Program-made: the position numbers and the translations under genes
Shown: in pieces, positions 1-9,732 of the stretch
Layout: each line of letters opens with the position of its first letter
How positions within the stretch are numbered: the stretch's first letter is position 1
Source: Gammaproteobacteria bacterium
Lineage (GTDB): Bacteria > Pseudomonadota > Gammaproteobacteria > Pseudomonadales > Moraxellaceae
Reading direction: 5' to 3'
NCBI GenBank assembly: GCA_028868515.1
Contig: JAGWUI010000001.1
Coordinates: 62,001-126,000, forward strand
Length of the DNA: 64,000 nt
The notes under the pieces: generated by a model
What the model was told of the DNA's origin: nothing
The model's input: only the letters and a program-made list of their open reading frames with translations
Databases searched by the model: none

Positions 1-2
1 TA

Positions 3-1304
3 TTTTTAAGCGGAAAAGACTCTGCATTTGTGAACGATCCAGTGCCAAATGAGTGGTGGAAACTCTACCAAGATCCTGCTTTAAATGATTTGATTCAGCA
101 GACTTTGACCGCGAATACAGACTTGCGTGTTGCACAAGCCCGATTAATCAAAGCGCAAGCAGGACTGGATTATGCCGATGCAAGCAGACGTCCAACGACA
201 ACACTAGAAGCTTCACCACAATGGGCGCGTTATTCTGCCGAAGAACTGTTAATTCCAACGGAAGGAAAACCATTACCTAATAGTTATGTCTATGGCGTAG
301 GTGCAGGTATTTCTTATCAGGTCGATTTGTTTGGACAAATTTCACGTTCAATTGAATCGGCAAAAGCAGACCTTGGTGCAGCGCGTGCTGCTCATGATGC
401 AACTCGAATTACGGTCGTCGCAGAGACAACTCGTGCCTATTTAGCGGTTTGTTCAGCTGGGAGTGAGATTGAAGTTGCCAAGAAGTCGCTCGCACTACAA
501 GCTCAGAGTACAGCGTTGACTACGCGTTTGTTTAAAGCAGGACGTGGTACTTCTTTGGATACGACTCGTTCTTCAGGGCAAGAAGATCAGATTCGTGCCA
601 GCTTGCCACTGTTGGAAGCTGAACAACGCCTTGCGCTGTATCGTCTTGCAGTCCTCACAGGTAAACCGCCAGCAGAATTTCCAGCAGCAATTGCGAATTG
701 TACGCATGAGCCAGAGCTGAAAAAGCCATTGCCAATTGGTGATGGGATGGCAATGCTCAAACGCCGTCCTGATGTTCGTCGTGCCGAGTTTGAATTGCAT
801 GCAGCAACAGCAAAGATTGGCGTAGTGACGGCTGATCTGTACCCTAAAGTCACATTGGGTGCATCATTGGGCTCAGTAGGATTGGATAGTCATTTCCTGC
901 ATGCAGATACCATGAAGTTTTCAATTGGTCCGATGATTAGCTGGCAATTTCCTGATCGTACACGCGTTAAAGCGCATATTCGTAGCGCAGAAGCTGATGA
1001 GCAAGTTGCTTATGCTCAATTTGATGGTGCAGTGTTAAATGCACTGCGCGAAACTGAAAGTGCCTTAGAAGTCTATGTGCGTGATCTTGACCGCCTTGCT
1101 TTACTTGAAAATGCGAAAGCAAAAGCGGAAAAAGCCGCGCAGGATTCAACCACACTTTTTAAAATGGGACGTCAAAGTTATTTGCCTGTGTTAGATGCTG
1201 AGCGAACATTGCTCTCGGCAGAACAAGCGATTTCTGCGATGGATGGGAAGATTGCATCCGATCAGGTGGCTGTGTTTCTAGCGTTGGGTGGTGGTTGGGA
1301 GTAA
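3..1304 (+). CDS. NodT-family efflux outer-membrane factor, 5' partial
   Basis: TolC/OprM-like outer-membrane channel of a tripartite efflux pump, which forms the exit duct together with an inner-membrane pump and a periplasmic adaptor. The reading frame is already open at base 3, so the lipoprotein signal and first residues lie before the window; the GTG at 30 is just an internal codon. The visible part starts near the conserved 'EWWKLYQDPAL' segment and runs through two OEP-type coiled-coil repeats (LRVAQARLIKAQAGL; later RRPDVRRAEFELHAATAKIG, the family-typical second repeat start). Pump and adaptor genes are not in view downstream and are probably upstream. Family assignment is firm; substrate is unknown. 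Confidence 0.88.
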   Translation, partial: FLSGKDSAFVNDPVPNEWWKLYQDPALNDLIQQTLTANTDLRVAQARLIKAQAGLDYADASRRPTTTLEASPQWARYSAEELLIPTEGKPLPNSYVYGVGAGISYQVDLFGQISRSIESAKADLGAARAAHDATRITVVAETTRAYLAVCSAGSEIEVAKKSLALQAQSTALTTRLFKAGRGTSLDTTRSSGQEDQIRASLPLLEAEQRLALYRLAVLTGKPPAEFPAAIANCTHEPELKKPLPIGDGMAMLKRRPDVRRAEFELHAATAKIGVVTADLYPKVTLGASLGSVGLDSHFLHADTMKFSIGPMISWQFPDRTRVKAHIRSAEADEQVAYAQFDGAVLNALRETESALEVYVRDLDRLALLENAKAKAEKAAQDSTTLFKMGRQSYLPVLDAERTLLSAEQAISAMDGKIASDQVAVFLALGGGWE

Positions 1305-1373
1305 AAGACTTGTCTTCCCCTTAAAGGAATAGGTGTCTACATATCTTATGAGGATTATTTATCGTATGCCTGA

Positions 1374-1447
1374 AAATCCCTCCCAACCTCCCTTTTTAAA
1401 GGGAGGAGTTTCCCCCTCTTTAGAAAAAGAGGGGTTGGGGGAGATTT
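1374..1447. repeat. Palindromic intergenic repeat with two internal hairpins
   Basis: The outer arms (aaatccctcccaac / ttgggggagattt) are imperfect inverted copies. Inside sit two smaller hairpins, CTCCCTTTTTAAAGGGAG and CCCCTCTTTAGAAAAAGAGGGG. A related fragment (ccccttgaaagggagggag) follows near 1495-1512. It lies between an efflux gene and the convergent GDT1-type gene, so it could act as a bidirectional terminator as well as being a dispersed repeat. Copy number cannot be judged from one window. Confidence 0.65.
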
Positions 1448-1583
1448 GAAAACATATGATCAATCACAACATTTAAATTTGTGCAGATACCGTCCCCTTG
1501 AAAGGGAGGGAGAAAAACATTCAGAACTTTTTCAATTTCAACTATGAATATACCAAGCCTGTTGTGAGAGCTATTGCCAATAG

Positions 1584-2168
1584 CTACATCCCAACCGCTG
1601 TATAAAGCGCAATCCCTGCAAATGCTGCAAATACAAATGCCGCAATCCGTTGAATGACATGGAATGGGACTTTTGATTGGATGAATTTACCCAGCAGAAT
1701 TGCCAGTGCAGCGACACTCACCAAAGCCAGCCAAGAACCTAAACCCACAGCAAAAGGTGCGTGGTATTTCGCTGTTAATGCAACAGTCAGTAATTGCGAC
1801 GCATCGCCCCATTCCGCAGCAAACAAAACGGTAAACGATACTAACGCCATTTTAAAAGAAGATGTCGTTTCAACGGATTCGATGTCATCGTCTTCTTCTG
1901 TATTATTTGCTTCACGCCACAGCACAATTGCACCAATCGCAAATAGCGCGGAGACAATATACGCCACGATATGTTCTGGTAATTTATGCAATAGAGAACC
2001 GGCTAAGACCGCAAGGACACATTGCACTAAAAAAGCAAAACAGACGCCGATAAACACCGGAATCTTACGATAATGTGTTGAAAGAATGAGCGTTGCAATC
2101 AACGTTTTATCTGGAAGTTCTACGAGTAACATAGTCGTAAAACTGGAAAGGAAAGCAGCCCAGTTCAT
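1584..2168 (-). CDS. TMEM165/GDT1 (UPF0016) family cation transporter
   Basis: Small inner-membrane protein of 194 residues, the usual size. It has the duplicated three-helix architecture with the two signature acidic motifs: ELPDKT near residue 17 and EWGDAS near residue 118. These form the ion-binding site in the family, which moves Mn2+ or Ca2+ out of the cytoplasm. An acidic cytoplasmic linker (EEDDDIESVE) joins the two halves. It is transcribed away from hemL. The manganese riboswitch often found before such genes was looked for and not seen. Family is clear; ion preference is inferred. Confidence 0.85.
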   Translation of the reverse strand: MNWAAFLSSFTTMLLVELPDKTLIATLILSTHYRKIPVFIGVCFAFLVQCVLAVLAGSLLHKLPEHIVAYIVSALFAIGAIVLWREANNTEEDDDIESVETTSSFKMALVSFTVLFAAEWGDASQLLTVALTAKYHAPFAVGLGSWLALVSVAALAILLGKFIQSKVPFHVIQRIAAFVFAAFAGIALYTAVGM

Positions 2169-2227
2169 TTACTGTAGTTCCTTTTAATGGGATAGATTTA
2201 AGAGATATGTAAAAACAGGATAAGATG

Positions 2228-2249
2228 AAAAACGCTGGATTTTTCAGCG
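2228..2249 (-). promoter_or_regulatory. Hairpin plus T-run in leader of the GDT1-type gene
   Basis: On the minus strand CGCTG-AAAAATC-CAGCG is followed at once by TTTTTC, about 60 bases before the start codon at 2168. The form is that of a short intrinsic terminator or attenuator. The stem is only five base pairs, so the call is weak. Confidence 0.3.
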
Positions 2250-2407
2250 GCGATTCTAAGTTTTACCTAAAATCTTGTCAAACTAACAATCTCATCAAAA
2301 AAGACGTCTGTTTTATTGTTTTATTCCCGTGAATTATGAACATCTGTAATCATCAACCAGTTAAACTATCGTCCTAATCGTCATTATATTTTTAAGTTCA
2401 AATCGCC

Positions 2408-3745
2408 ATGACTAATGCAGCTAATCCATCAAGTAACTCATTAAATAATCAAGACCTTTTCAATGCAGCAAGTGTTCATATTCCTGGTGGTGTGAATTCG
2501 CCAGTGCGTGCCTTTAAAGGTGTGGGTGGTACACCTGTATTTGTACAAAAGGCAAAAGGCGCGTATTTGTTTGATGCGGAAGGCAAGCGTTACATTGATT
2601 ATGTCGGTTCGTGGGGGCCGATGATTCTAGGTCATGCGCATCCTGAAATTGTCCAAGCCGTCAAGGATGCAGCTGATGATGGTTTGAGTTTTGGTGCGCC
2701 AACGCCAAGTGAAACAACGGTAGCTGATCTCATTTGTCAGATCATGCCTTCGATGGGTATGGTACGGATGACGAGTTCTGGCACAGAGGCGTGTATGAGT
2801 GCTATTCGCTTGGCACGTGGTTATACAGGTCGTGACAAGATCGTCAAGTTTGAAGGTTGCTATCACGGTCATGCGGATTCTTTGCTGGTCAAAGCAGGGT
2901 CGGGCATGTTGACTTTGGGCGTTCCGACTTCGCTCGGTGTGCCGAAAGATTTAGCGCAGCATACGATTACGTTACCGTACAACGATATTGAGGCAGTAAA
3001 AGCCTGTTTCGCAGAATATGGTGATCAGATTGCTTGTATCATCGTTGAACCTGTCGCTGGAAATATGAATCTTGTTCTACCAATTCAGGGCTTTTTGCAA
3101 ACCTTACGTGATGAATGTACAAAATCTGGTGCAGTGTTGATTTTTGATGAAGTGATGACAGGGTTTCGTGTTGCTTTGGGTGGTGCACAGGCATATTACG
3201 GCATCACGCCTGATTTAACGACACTAGGCAAGATCATTGGCGCAGGATTACCTGTCGGTGCATTTGGTGGTAAGCGTGAAATTATGAATTGCATTGCACC
3301 ATTAGGCGGTGTGTATCAAGCAGGCACATTGTCAGGAAATCCTCTTGCAATGCGTGCTGGAATTACAATGCTCAAGCTCATTTCTGCTGATGGTTTTTAT
3401 ACGCAATTATCAACCAAACTTTCATTACTGTTAAATGCTCTAAAAGCGATTGCAGACGATGTTGGTATTCCACTGCAAGTGCAGCAAGCAGGCGGTATGT
3501 TTGGGATTTACTTTACCGATTCTAGTGATTTGTCGAGTTATGAGGCCATGACACAATGTGATGTGGCTGCATTCCGTGAGTTCTTTCATGGCATGTTGAA
3601 GCGTGGTGTTTACCTTGCGCCATCTGCATTTGAGGCGGGGTTTATTTCCAGTAGTCATACTCAAGCAGATTTAGAGGAAACTCTAGCTGCGGCTCAAGAA
3701 ACGCTGATGGAAATGAAAGCTGGGATTAAGCAGTTTGTTGATTGA
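2408..3745 (+). CDS. hemL: Glutamate-1-semialdehyde 2,1-aminomutase
   Basis: PLP enzyme of the C5 haem pathway; it converts glutamate-1-semialdehyde to 5-aminolevulinate in the cytoplasm. The PLP lysine is Lys275 in [16 protein letters not shown]. The upstream [10 protein letters not shown] segment holds the cofactor-binding aspartate, and [16 protein letters not shown] is the typical small-domain/PLP-phosphate loop. Length 445 is close to the usual 425-435, with a slightly long N-terminus ([15 protein letters not shown]). It stands alone between a divergent transporter gene and a convergent AraC gene 19 bases away. Confidence 0.96.
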   Translation: MTNAANPSSNSLNNQDLFNAASVHIPGGVNSPVRAFKGVGGTPVFVQKAKGAYLFDAEGKRYIDYVGSWGPMILGHAHPEIVQAVKDAADDGLSFGAPTPSETTVADLICQIMPSMGMVRMTSSGTEACMSAIRLARGYTGRDKIVKFEGCYHGHADSLLVKAGSGMLTLGVPTSLGVPKDLAQHTITLPYNDIEAVKACFAEYGDQIACIIVEPVAGNMNLVLPIQGFLQTLRDECTKSGAVLIFDEVMTGFRVALGGAQAYYGITPDLTTLGKIIGAGLPVGAFGGKREIMNCIAPLGGVYQAGTLSGNPLAMRAGITMLKLISADGFYTQLSTKLSLLLNALKAIADDVGIPLQVQQAGGMFGIYFTDSSDLSSYEAMTQCDVAAFREFFHGMLKRGVYLAPSAFEAGFISSSHTQADLEETLAAAQETLMEMKAGIKQFVD

Positions 3746-3764
3746 TTGAAAAAGAAAGATCGGA

Positions 3765-4829
3765 CTAAAGAGCATTGAGTTGCTCTTTACGTCTATATTC
3801 AGTGGGTGTCACACCCATTTTTGTGTCAAACCAACGGGCAAATGATTTAACACTGGAAAAACCTAATTGTGCAGATACGGTATCTAAATTACTGTGCTGC
3901 ATCAGTAAATCTTGCACAGATTTGATTCTAATCTCATCCAGAATGATTTGATAAGAGCTGCCATATAGCTGGAGTTGCCGATGTAAGTGTCGGCTACTCA
4001 TACCCATTTGTTTACATAACTCATCGCGTGACACGCTACCTATCGCAAGAAGTCTAGAAATTTCCTGTTTTACTCGATCAATGATATTCGTTTGTGGTTT
4101 GAGTTGTTCGAGCATAAGCATTGCTTGATTAGATAGCGCGGTAAAGACTAGAGGATCGCCATTTGGTGATGTTTTATTGAGGTATTGTGGATTAATAACT
4201 AAAGCAGATTGAGCTTGTCCGAATTTGACAGGACATTTAAATGTTTCTTCATATATTGGATGAGGCTTGCCATTTAGCAGAGCTGGCGCATGGCTGATGT
4301 GAACCTCTAAAAGTGCATTTGCATATAGCCTATGAATGAGCATTGCCGAACCAGCCAAAACCCATTCAGTGCTATGTCTTTTGACAATCATGTCCGTGTA
4401 TAAAAAGTCGATCGTCCAATACGTTGATCCTGGTTCGTGGGTCAACTCAGTTCTAAATATGTTGGAAACCAGCTTCCCAAAGTCACGTAACGTATAATGT
4501 AAATCCAAAAGGCTAGGGCAGCTCAGGGCAATAAAGCCAACAACACCAGCCATGGATGGTTCAAGCGCAGCTGAACAATGAATGCCGTAAACAGGATCAG
4601 GTTGTTGTTCGAGTCGGGCAACAAATAATCGTTCAATTACTGCTTGAGTCACCCAGCCATTTGGAGGGTTAAGTTCACTTTCCGTGAGCCCTGCTGCTTC
4701 AAGAATTCGCTCTCTAGCGACTCCCTGATTTTCATTAATTCTCATATATTGATTCATGAAGGGTGCACAAATGACGCCTTCTTCCGTATGAAAATTCGTG
4801 AGTTTTTCATTTTTCTTGTCAAAAAACAT
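3765..4829 (-). CDS. AraC-family regulator with arabinose-binding-like N-terminal domain
   Basis: The N-terminal ~230 residues match the OruR/arabinose_bd-like sensor class. The C-terminal ~100 residues form the double helix-turn-helix (SRDELCKQMGMSSRHLHRQL and the second HTH DTVSAQLGFSSVKSFARWF, ending GVTPTEYRR). The ATG at 4829 follows a GTG codon at 4832; a Met at 4757 (MNQYMRINENQG) is another plausible start. It is divergent from the S15-type hydrolase gene at 5158 with a 328-base shared region, so it is the best candidate regulator of that gene and the foldase-like gene behind it. The ligand is unknown. Confidence 0.85.
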   Translation of the reverse strand: MFFDKKNEKLTNFHTEEGVICAPFMNQYMRINENQGVARERILEAAGLTESELNPPNGWVTQAVIERLFVARLEQQPDPVYGIHCSAALEPSMAGVVGFIALSCPSLLDLHYTLRDFGKLVSNIFRTELTHEPGSTYWTIDFLYTDMIVKRHSTEWVLAGSAMLIHRLYANALLEVHISHAPALLNGKPHPIYEETFKCPVKFGQAQSALVINPQYLNKTSPNGDPLVFTALSNQAMLMLEQLKPQTNIIDRVKQEISRLLAIGSVSRDELCKQMGMSSRHLHRQLQLYGSSYQIILDEIRIKSVQDLLMQHSNLDTVSAQLGFSSVKSFARWFDTKMGVTPTEYRRKEQLNAL

Positions 4830-5157
4830 CACTCTTTATGTCCTTATCTGGATTATTTTGATGACATCTCGTCAATTTTAGATCAGTGTTTTTTTTAATC
4901 CCTCATGGGTGTTATGAAGCCATCACACTTAATCATGACGCCATATTACATGATGTTGATAGGGTTATTCCTCATCCGCTTGTCGGAAAATTGATCATTT
5001 TAAGGCACAAAATGGGGTGAAACTTGGCTCTTTTTGGGGCTTTTCTCCAACTTTCGATGTGTAAGATTCCTGCTGACAATAAAAGCCAATGTTATTAACA
5101 GTAACTGAATAACTTCAATTGTCAGAAACATAAGAATACATCATCGAAGGAAAAAGT
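4830..5157. other. Divergent promoter region, AraC gene / S15 hydrolase
   Basis: No gene is visible. It holds AT-rich DNA, a possible pair of imperfect direct repeats (tggctcttttt / ggggcttttct near 5027-5046), and a good ribosome-binding site AAGGA six bases before the ATG at 5158. No convincing -35/-10 pair or palindrome was found. Confidence 0.5.
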
Positions 5158-7200
5158 ATGAAAAACAAAGAATTGAAAGCACTCCCGAAACTAGGGCTTG
5201 CTGCCGCACTGATGTTAGCCAACACCATGACTTTTGCAACAACATCAACAACCCTCGGGACGCGTAACAGCACAAGTCAATCCAACCCAGCAATCACAAC
5301 AAACTCAGGTGCAACGTGGAAAAACTATTCCCGTGCGGCTCAGTATCCAGGTGCGGTCACGTTACCATTACAATTCATCACATTGAGCACAGGACAAAAA
5401 CTTGCGGTGCTTGTTTCAGTACCAGCTGATGCGAGCGGTAAACCGATAACAGGATCTTTTCCTGTCATTCTGACCCAAACCGCCTATCGTATAGATCTTG
5501 GTCAATTAATTGGCGGTGTACTACCAACGGATACAACGCTGTTAATCGGTGGACTAGATAAATACATGGTCACACGTGGCTATGTTACGGTTGCTGTGGA
5601 TGTACTGGGTTCAGGCATGTCTGATGGAGAAGCTCAATTACTTGGAAGTGCTGAACAAGCAGCCTACGGTGAAGCTGTCAATTGGATTACGAAGCAATCG
5701 TTCTTTGATGGAAATCTTGGTTTAGCGGGAACTTCGTATCTGGGTATTGATAGTTTATTGACTGCTGAGCAGCGTAATCCTGCGGTTAAAGCTGTTTTTG
5801 CTGAAGTGCCTATGGGTGATCCGTATCGTGCAACTGTGGCACCTGGTGGTATGGTCAATGCTGAGTTTACGAGTTTGTGGTTGTCATTAACACAAACTTT
5901 AAGTACAGCTAATGGTCCTGCTGAACTGGCTAATCCAACGTATGCGGCACAAATTAAAGCTGCAACGGCTCAGCATATTGCTTCTGTTGATGACTGGTAT
6001 TTACCGACTTTAAATAATGTATTGGCAGGCAATACAGGATATGCAACGGATGATGGTGACTTTTGGGCGGTCAGGTCTTCGCTAGAACGTGCAGCGCAGA
6101 TTCAAGTCCCGACATTTATCGTTGGTGGCTCCAATGATATTTTTCAGCGCGACGAACCATTACTTTATGAACAATTAAAACGCAATGTAAATACCAAGTT
6201 GCTGATTGTGCCAGGTAGCCATGTCGGTTCTATTCTGAATGCGATTAATAATTCTAATAATATTATTTCTAATGGCGCACCAGACTCTGAAAGCCTTTTA
6301 TTACAATGGTTTGACCAATATCTTAAAGGCATAAATACAGGCGCTGCAACATTACCTAACGTGACTCAGTATGTTCAAGGTTATGGTTTACTGGGTACAA
6401 CACGCTACGCGAGTACAACGGACTGGCCACATCCATTGGTGACGGCACAGCGTATGTATATGCATGGTAATGGTAGCTTAAACACCACAACACCTGTTGC
6501 TGGTGAAGCAACACATACACTTGCTGAGCCAAAAGCTCCAGTCGTTTCTGCATCAAAAAGCAGTTCAGGAACATTACAAACTAAAGTCACACTGAATGAT
6601 GGCAGTGATTGTAGCAATAGCTATGTGCAGTGGACTTTAGGTATCGCAGGATTGCTTCCGTTGCCTTGTTATAGTAATGATGCCATCGTAGAAAATGCAC
6701 AACATGCCATCACATTCCAAACACCGACTTTGACATCTAATCTTTATCTCAATGGCCCAATGGAGGCTGATGTTTGGTTATCTTCGACCGGCAGCCAAGC
6801 GGCTGTTGCTGTTCGGGTCGATGATGTCGATGCATTAGGTATCGCTACACCAATTACAACGGGCCTGATGTCAGCAAACTATCGTGCTGTGGATACTAGT
6901 CGCTCACGTTATATGAATGGCATGATGATTCAACCATGGCACCCATTTACAGCTGCTTCAGCACAGCCATTGGTTGCAGGGCAGCCTGTGATGGTTCCTG
7001 TAGAGATTTTCCCTGCGGCAGCACTGATTCGTGCAGGTCATAAACTTCGTGTTTCGATTAGCGCAAGTAATCAGACAGAAGGAATTTGGACTTTACCGAT
7101 GCAGTCAAAAGCAAATGGCAATACGACAACGATCTATAACGATGTAAGTCATCCAACGAGTGTCGTTTTACCTGTTGTTCCTGCGTCTACATTGAACTAA
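5158..7200 (+). CDS. Exported CocE/NonD-type (S15 X-Pro dipeptidyl-peptidase-like) hydrolase
   Basis: Secreted alpha/beta hydrolase of 680 residues. A signal peptide is visible (MKNKELKALPK, hydrophobic core to LANTMTFA). The nucleophile motif is GTSYLG with Ser193. The acid is probably Asp327 in GGSNDIF and the base His355 in PGSHVG. A lid/cap lies between, and from about residue 430 the jelly-roll X-Pro-dipeptidyl-peptidase C-terminal domain follows (LRVSISASN near the end). Family members cleave esters, amides or X-Pro peptides; the substrate here is not deducible. It is followed by a lipase-foldase-like gene, suggesting assisted folding in the periplasm before secretion, perhaps by type II secretion (gspE is at 12.7 kb). 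Confidence 0.85.
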   Translation: MKNKELKALPKLGLAAALMLANTMTFATTSTTLGTRNSTSQSNPAITTNSGATWKNYSRAAQYPGAVTLPLQFITLSTGQKLAVLVSVPADASGKPITGSFPVILTQTAYRIDLGQLIGGVLPTDTTLLIGGLDKYMVTRGYVTVAVDVLGSGMSDGEAQLLGSAEQAAYGEAVNWITKQSFFDGNLGLAGTSYLGIDSLLTAEQRNPAVKAVFAEVPMGDPYRATVAPGGMVNAEFTSLWLSLTQTLSTANGPAELANPTYAAQIKAATAQHIASVDDWYLPTLNNVLAGNTGYATDDGDFWAVRSSLERAAQIQVPTFIVGGSNDIFQRDEPLLYEQLKRNVNTKLLIVPGSHVGSILNAINNSNNIISNGAPDSESLLLQWFDQYLKGINTGAATLPNVTQYVQGYGLLGTTRYASTTDWPHPLVTAQRMYMHGNGSLNTTTPVAGEATHTLAEPKAPVVSASKSSSGTLQTKVTLNDGSDCSNSYVQWTLGIAGLLPLPCYSNDAIVENAQHAITFQTPTLTSNLYLNGPMEADVWLSSTGSQAAVAVRVDDVDALGIATPITTGLMSANYRAVDTSRSRYMNGMMIQPWHPFTAASAQPLVAGQPVMVPVEIFPAAALIRAGHKLRVSISASNQTEGIWTLPMQSKANGNTTTIYNDVSHPTSVVLPVVPASTLN

Positions 7201-7213
7201 TAAAACGTGATAG

Positions 7214-7248
7214 AACCAACCAGAATTTGTTCGGGTTGGTTTCAATTT
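7214..7248 (+). terminator. Possible terminator after the S15 hydrolase
   Basis: AACCAACC (7214-7221) pairs with GGTTGGTT (7234-7241) across a 12-base loop, followed by a weak T-rich tract (tcaattt). It would reduce, not necessarily abolish, read-through into the foldase-like gene. Confidence 0.45.
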
Positions 7249-7345
7249 AAAGGATAAAATAATAAATTCTATGGATTTTTTACGTTCAATGAGTTGAAGA
7301 AAGCTATGAGCGTTGATGCGCATTTGCAAATTGTTTGGAGTGGTT

Positions 7346-8026
7346 ATGTCGAGTTTGAATAAGTTAATCGTAAGTGGCTTAATCATATTATCTGTGTTGG
7401 TTATCAGTCTTCTATTTTGGCTGAGCCCAAGCAATATCTCAAAGAATGATTCTACGCACACAAATGCGCCATCCGCTGCAATAGAACAGCCTAAAGTCAT
7501 CGTCACAACTTCAACATTAGACACTCAACGCACTGAAAAACTCATTCAGGGATTGGAAACTTCACCTGATGGACATTTAAAAATTACTGGAAAAACGCGT
7601 CAATCACTGGATGAGTTTTTAGGGGATCAATCCAAAGAATTATCCAATGATATGATGAGCAGCACAAAGAATCAGATTCATCAAAAAATGAAGGAACCCG
7701 CAGCTACGGAGTCGATTACGCTTTTGGAGCATTATGCCACTTATAAAAAAGAACTGATCAAGATAGATGCCGTAGCACCACAAACGGTTCAACAAATGAA
7801 TGACGATAATTTAATGGCAGGGGTGAAAATACAGCAAATATCTGCACTGCGTCATGAATATCTTTCGCCAGAGATCGTGCAAGCATTCTATGGAAATGAT
7901 AATTCTAATGCTCAATACGAATTAGCTCGTCAGCGTATTATGAGTATAAATGGCCTTAGCGACGAACAGCGGCAAGAGGAATTAAAGGCCTTACAAGATC
8001 AACTCCAAAAACCTGTGTTCAATTAA
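7346..8026 (+). CDS. Shortened lipase-foldase-like (LifO/Lif) membrane protein
   Basis: 226 residues. N-terminal membrane anchor (LIVSGLIILSVLVISLLFWL), then a polar linker, then similarity to the steric chaperones of proteobacterial lipases: DGHLKITGKTRQSLDEFL aligns with the RxxFDY-motif region; ATYKKEL near residue 132, and ALRHEYLS...FYG, YELARQRI and LSDEQRQEELKALQ follow in the same order as in Lif proteins. The key RxxFDY motif is degenerate (R-Q-S-L-D-E). The protein stops after about two thirds of the usual length of about 340, lacking the second helical mini-domain. The ATG at 7346 has GGAG five bases upstream and starts right at the anchor; a TTG at 7313 was rejected. Its likely client is the S15 hydrolase upstream. 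Confidence 0.72.
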   Translation: MSSLNKLIVSGLIILSVLVISLLFWLSPSNISKNDSTHTNAPSAAIEQPKVIVTTSTLDTQRTEKLIQGLETSPDGHLKITGKTRQSLDEFLGDQSKELSNDMMSSTKNQIHQKMKEPAATESITLLEHYATYKKELIKIDAVAPQTVQQMNDDNLMAGVKIQQISALRHEYLSPEIVQAFYGNDNSNAQYELARQRIMSINGLSDEQRQEELKALQDQLQKPVFN

Positions 8027-8066
8027 ACAATGAATTACTTTATCGAATCTTAAAACGATTAGAACA

Positions 8067-9566
8067 CTAGGATTGTTTGCTTATTTCAGTTTGTATCAGT
8101 TCAAGATTGCGCTGCGCCCGCTGTGTGTCGGCATGATCCTCTCCTAAGGCCACGAGTCGGGTATTCAGGATATGTTTGCCAACGGTTTCAGCTTTATCTA
8201 GTTTATTTTGTTTAAAATAAATCAACCCCAAATGACTCAATCCCGTGATGAATTCAGCATCATTGGATTGGCAAATGGGCTTGCGCATTTTTGCTGCAGA
8301 GCTCAGTTCAACTTCCGCTTCTTCAAGTCGATTTTGATTGGCATAAATAATGCCAAGACCATGATGGCATGCGGCAATCTGAAGTTGATTGTGACTAAGC
8401 GCGTCTGCACGTCGTTTTTCTTCATCGATTTGAGGACGATTTTGATCGTTGTATACAATATTAAGCTCATCGTAATTTGATGCTAGAGGCATCTCTAATG
8501 ACTCTTCTTCTTGCTGAGTTTCTTGCTCAGTAGGTTGCTCTGCAAGACGAATTGCATGTTCATCAAGAATTCTAATTGCACGTTGGTATAGTGATTCCGC
8601 CCGATCATAATGCTGTAGTGTACTTTCTCGGGTTGCGAAGTTTTTAAGGATATCAACTTTGAGTTCAGTATGTTCGATTGAAAGATAATCGAGCAGTGCA
8701 AGTGCTTCAGAATAAAGCTGCTCAGCTTGTTCGTGCTGGTCTTTGTCACTGTAGAGTTTAGCTAGATTATTTAAGGCATGCGCATAATTGATATTCTGCG
8801 TTTCAGACCTATTTTTTTGATTGATGGCAGTCTTATTAGCATGTGCTTGTGACGGGTTTGCCTCAGCTGGGCCGGCTGGATTTGAGAGTGTTTCGATAAT
8901 TCGACGATAGATTTTTTTAGCGTCTTGAGTCTGCCCAAGATTAGTATAAATATGAGCTAAGCTGTTGAGCGAGTGGCAAAGTGTATCTTGCGCTTGTTCT
9001 GGTGTCATTTCTCGATCAGGGTGTTGTTCTTGTATGGCAATAGAGCTTCTGAGCATGTTGATTGCTTGCGGATTATTGCCAATACGACGATAAAATTCAC
9101 CCAGATTATTTTGAATCATGCCGACTTGGCTATGATCTTTGCCCATTTTACTTTCACATAAGGCTAATGCTTGAGTTGCTCCAGCAATCGCTGCATCCAA
9201 ATCCCCACGAGCGAAAAAAGCCATATATTCGGCATTCATTTCATGTAATTTTTGGATGTCTTCAAATTTCACGGTAGACAGTGCAGCGGCTTTTTCGCGT
9301 TCGACTTTAGGTTCTTCAACCACATGCATAAAAGAATGATCTTTTGAAGCATCAACATAGCCAATGATGAGAGCAGCATCAATGAGCCACCATACGGATA
9401 AAAGAACAATAAAAGGAATATAGCCTTTGCTGAGTCCAACGGCTGTAGCCAGCAGGAGCATCATCCAGCCAGTTTTGGTTTGCCTGAGATAAAATCGATG
9501 AATACCAAATGCGCCGAAAAAAAACCAGAGGATATAAGCAACCTTTAAACTCTTTTCGTGACGCAT
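8067..9566 (-). CDS. TM2-domain protein with long TPR tail
   Basis: Residues 1-75 form a TM2 domain: KSLKVAYILWFFFGAFGIHRFYL, a short turn, then a second helix and WWLIDAALI. From about residue 95 to the C-terminus there are repeated ~34-42-residue helical pairs typical of kinesin-light-chain-like TPRs (LNNLAKLYSDKDQHEQAEQL; HGLGIIYANQNRLEEAEVEL; LGLIYFKQNKLDKAETVGK). The tail is probably cytoplasmic and binds a partner protein. An insert rich in Gln/Glu (TEQETQQEEE) splits the array. Function is unknown. It is convergent with the foldase-like gene. Confidence 0.8.
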   Translation of the reverse strand: MRHEKSLKVAYILWFFFGAFGIHRFYLRQTKTGWMMLLLATAVGLSKGYIPFIVLLSVWWLIDAALIIGYVDASKDHSFMHVVEEPKVEREKAAALSTVKFEDIQKLHEMNAEYMAFFARGDLDAAIAGATQALALCESKMGKDHSQVGMIQNNLGEFYRRIGNNPQAINMLRSSIAIQEQHPDREMTPEQAQDTLCHSLNSLAHIYTNLGQTQDAKKIYRRIIETLSNPAGPAEANPSQAHANKTAINQKNRSETQNINYAHALNNLAKLYSDKDQHEQAEQLYSEALALLDYLSIEHTELKVDILKNFATRESTLQHYDRAESLYQRAIRILDEHAIRLAEQPTEQETQQEEESLEMPLASNYDELNIVYNDQNRPQIDEEKRRADALSHNQLQIAACHHGLGIIYANQNRLEEAEVELSSAAKMRKPICQSNDAEFITGLSHLGLIYFKQNKLDKAETVGKHILNTRLVALGEDHADTQRAQRNLELIQTEISKQS

Positions 9567-9732
9567 ACCCTTTGCTCCACATCTAGCTTTACTGTTGTTT
9601 TATATGATTTAACAGATTTTATTATTGCCTTGATGTGAGTAATTTAGCATAAAGTTTTTTGGATGTGTTCAAAGATTGAGCTAAAGTCTTTTAGCTCAAT
9701 CAATTGAATAGATATAGAAAGGGTCTTAAAGA

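Noticed and set aside
2169-2400. Manganese (yybP-ykoY) riboswitch before the GDT1-type gene
   Set aside because: Looked for the conserved loop motifs on the minus strand; not seen. Only a small hairpin with T-run was found.
7313-7345. TTG start of the foldase-like gene
   Set aside because: No ribosome-binding site; ATG at 7346 has GGAG and begins at the membrane anchor.
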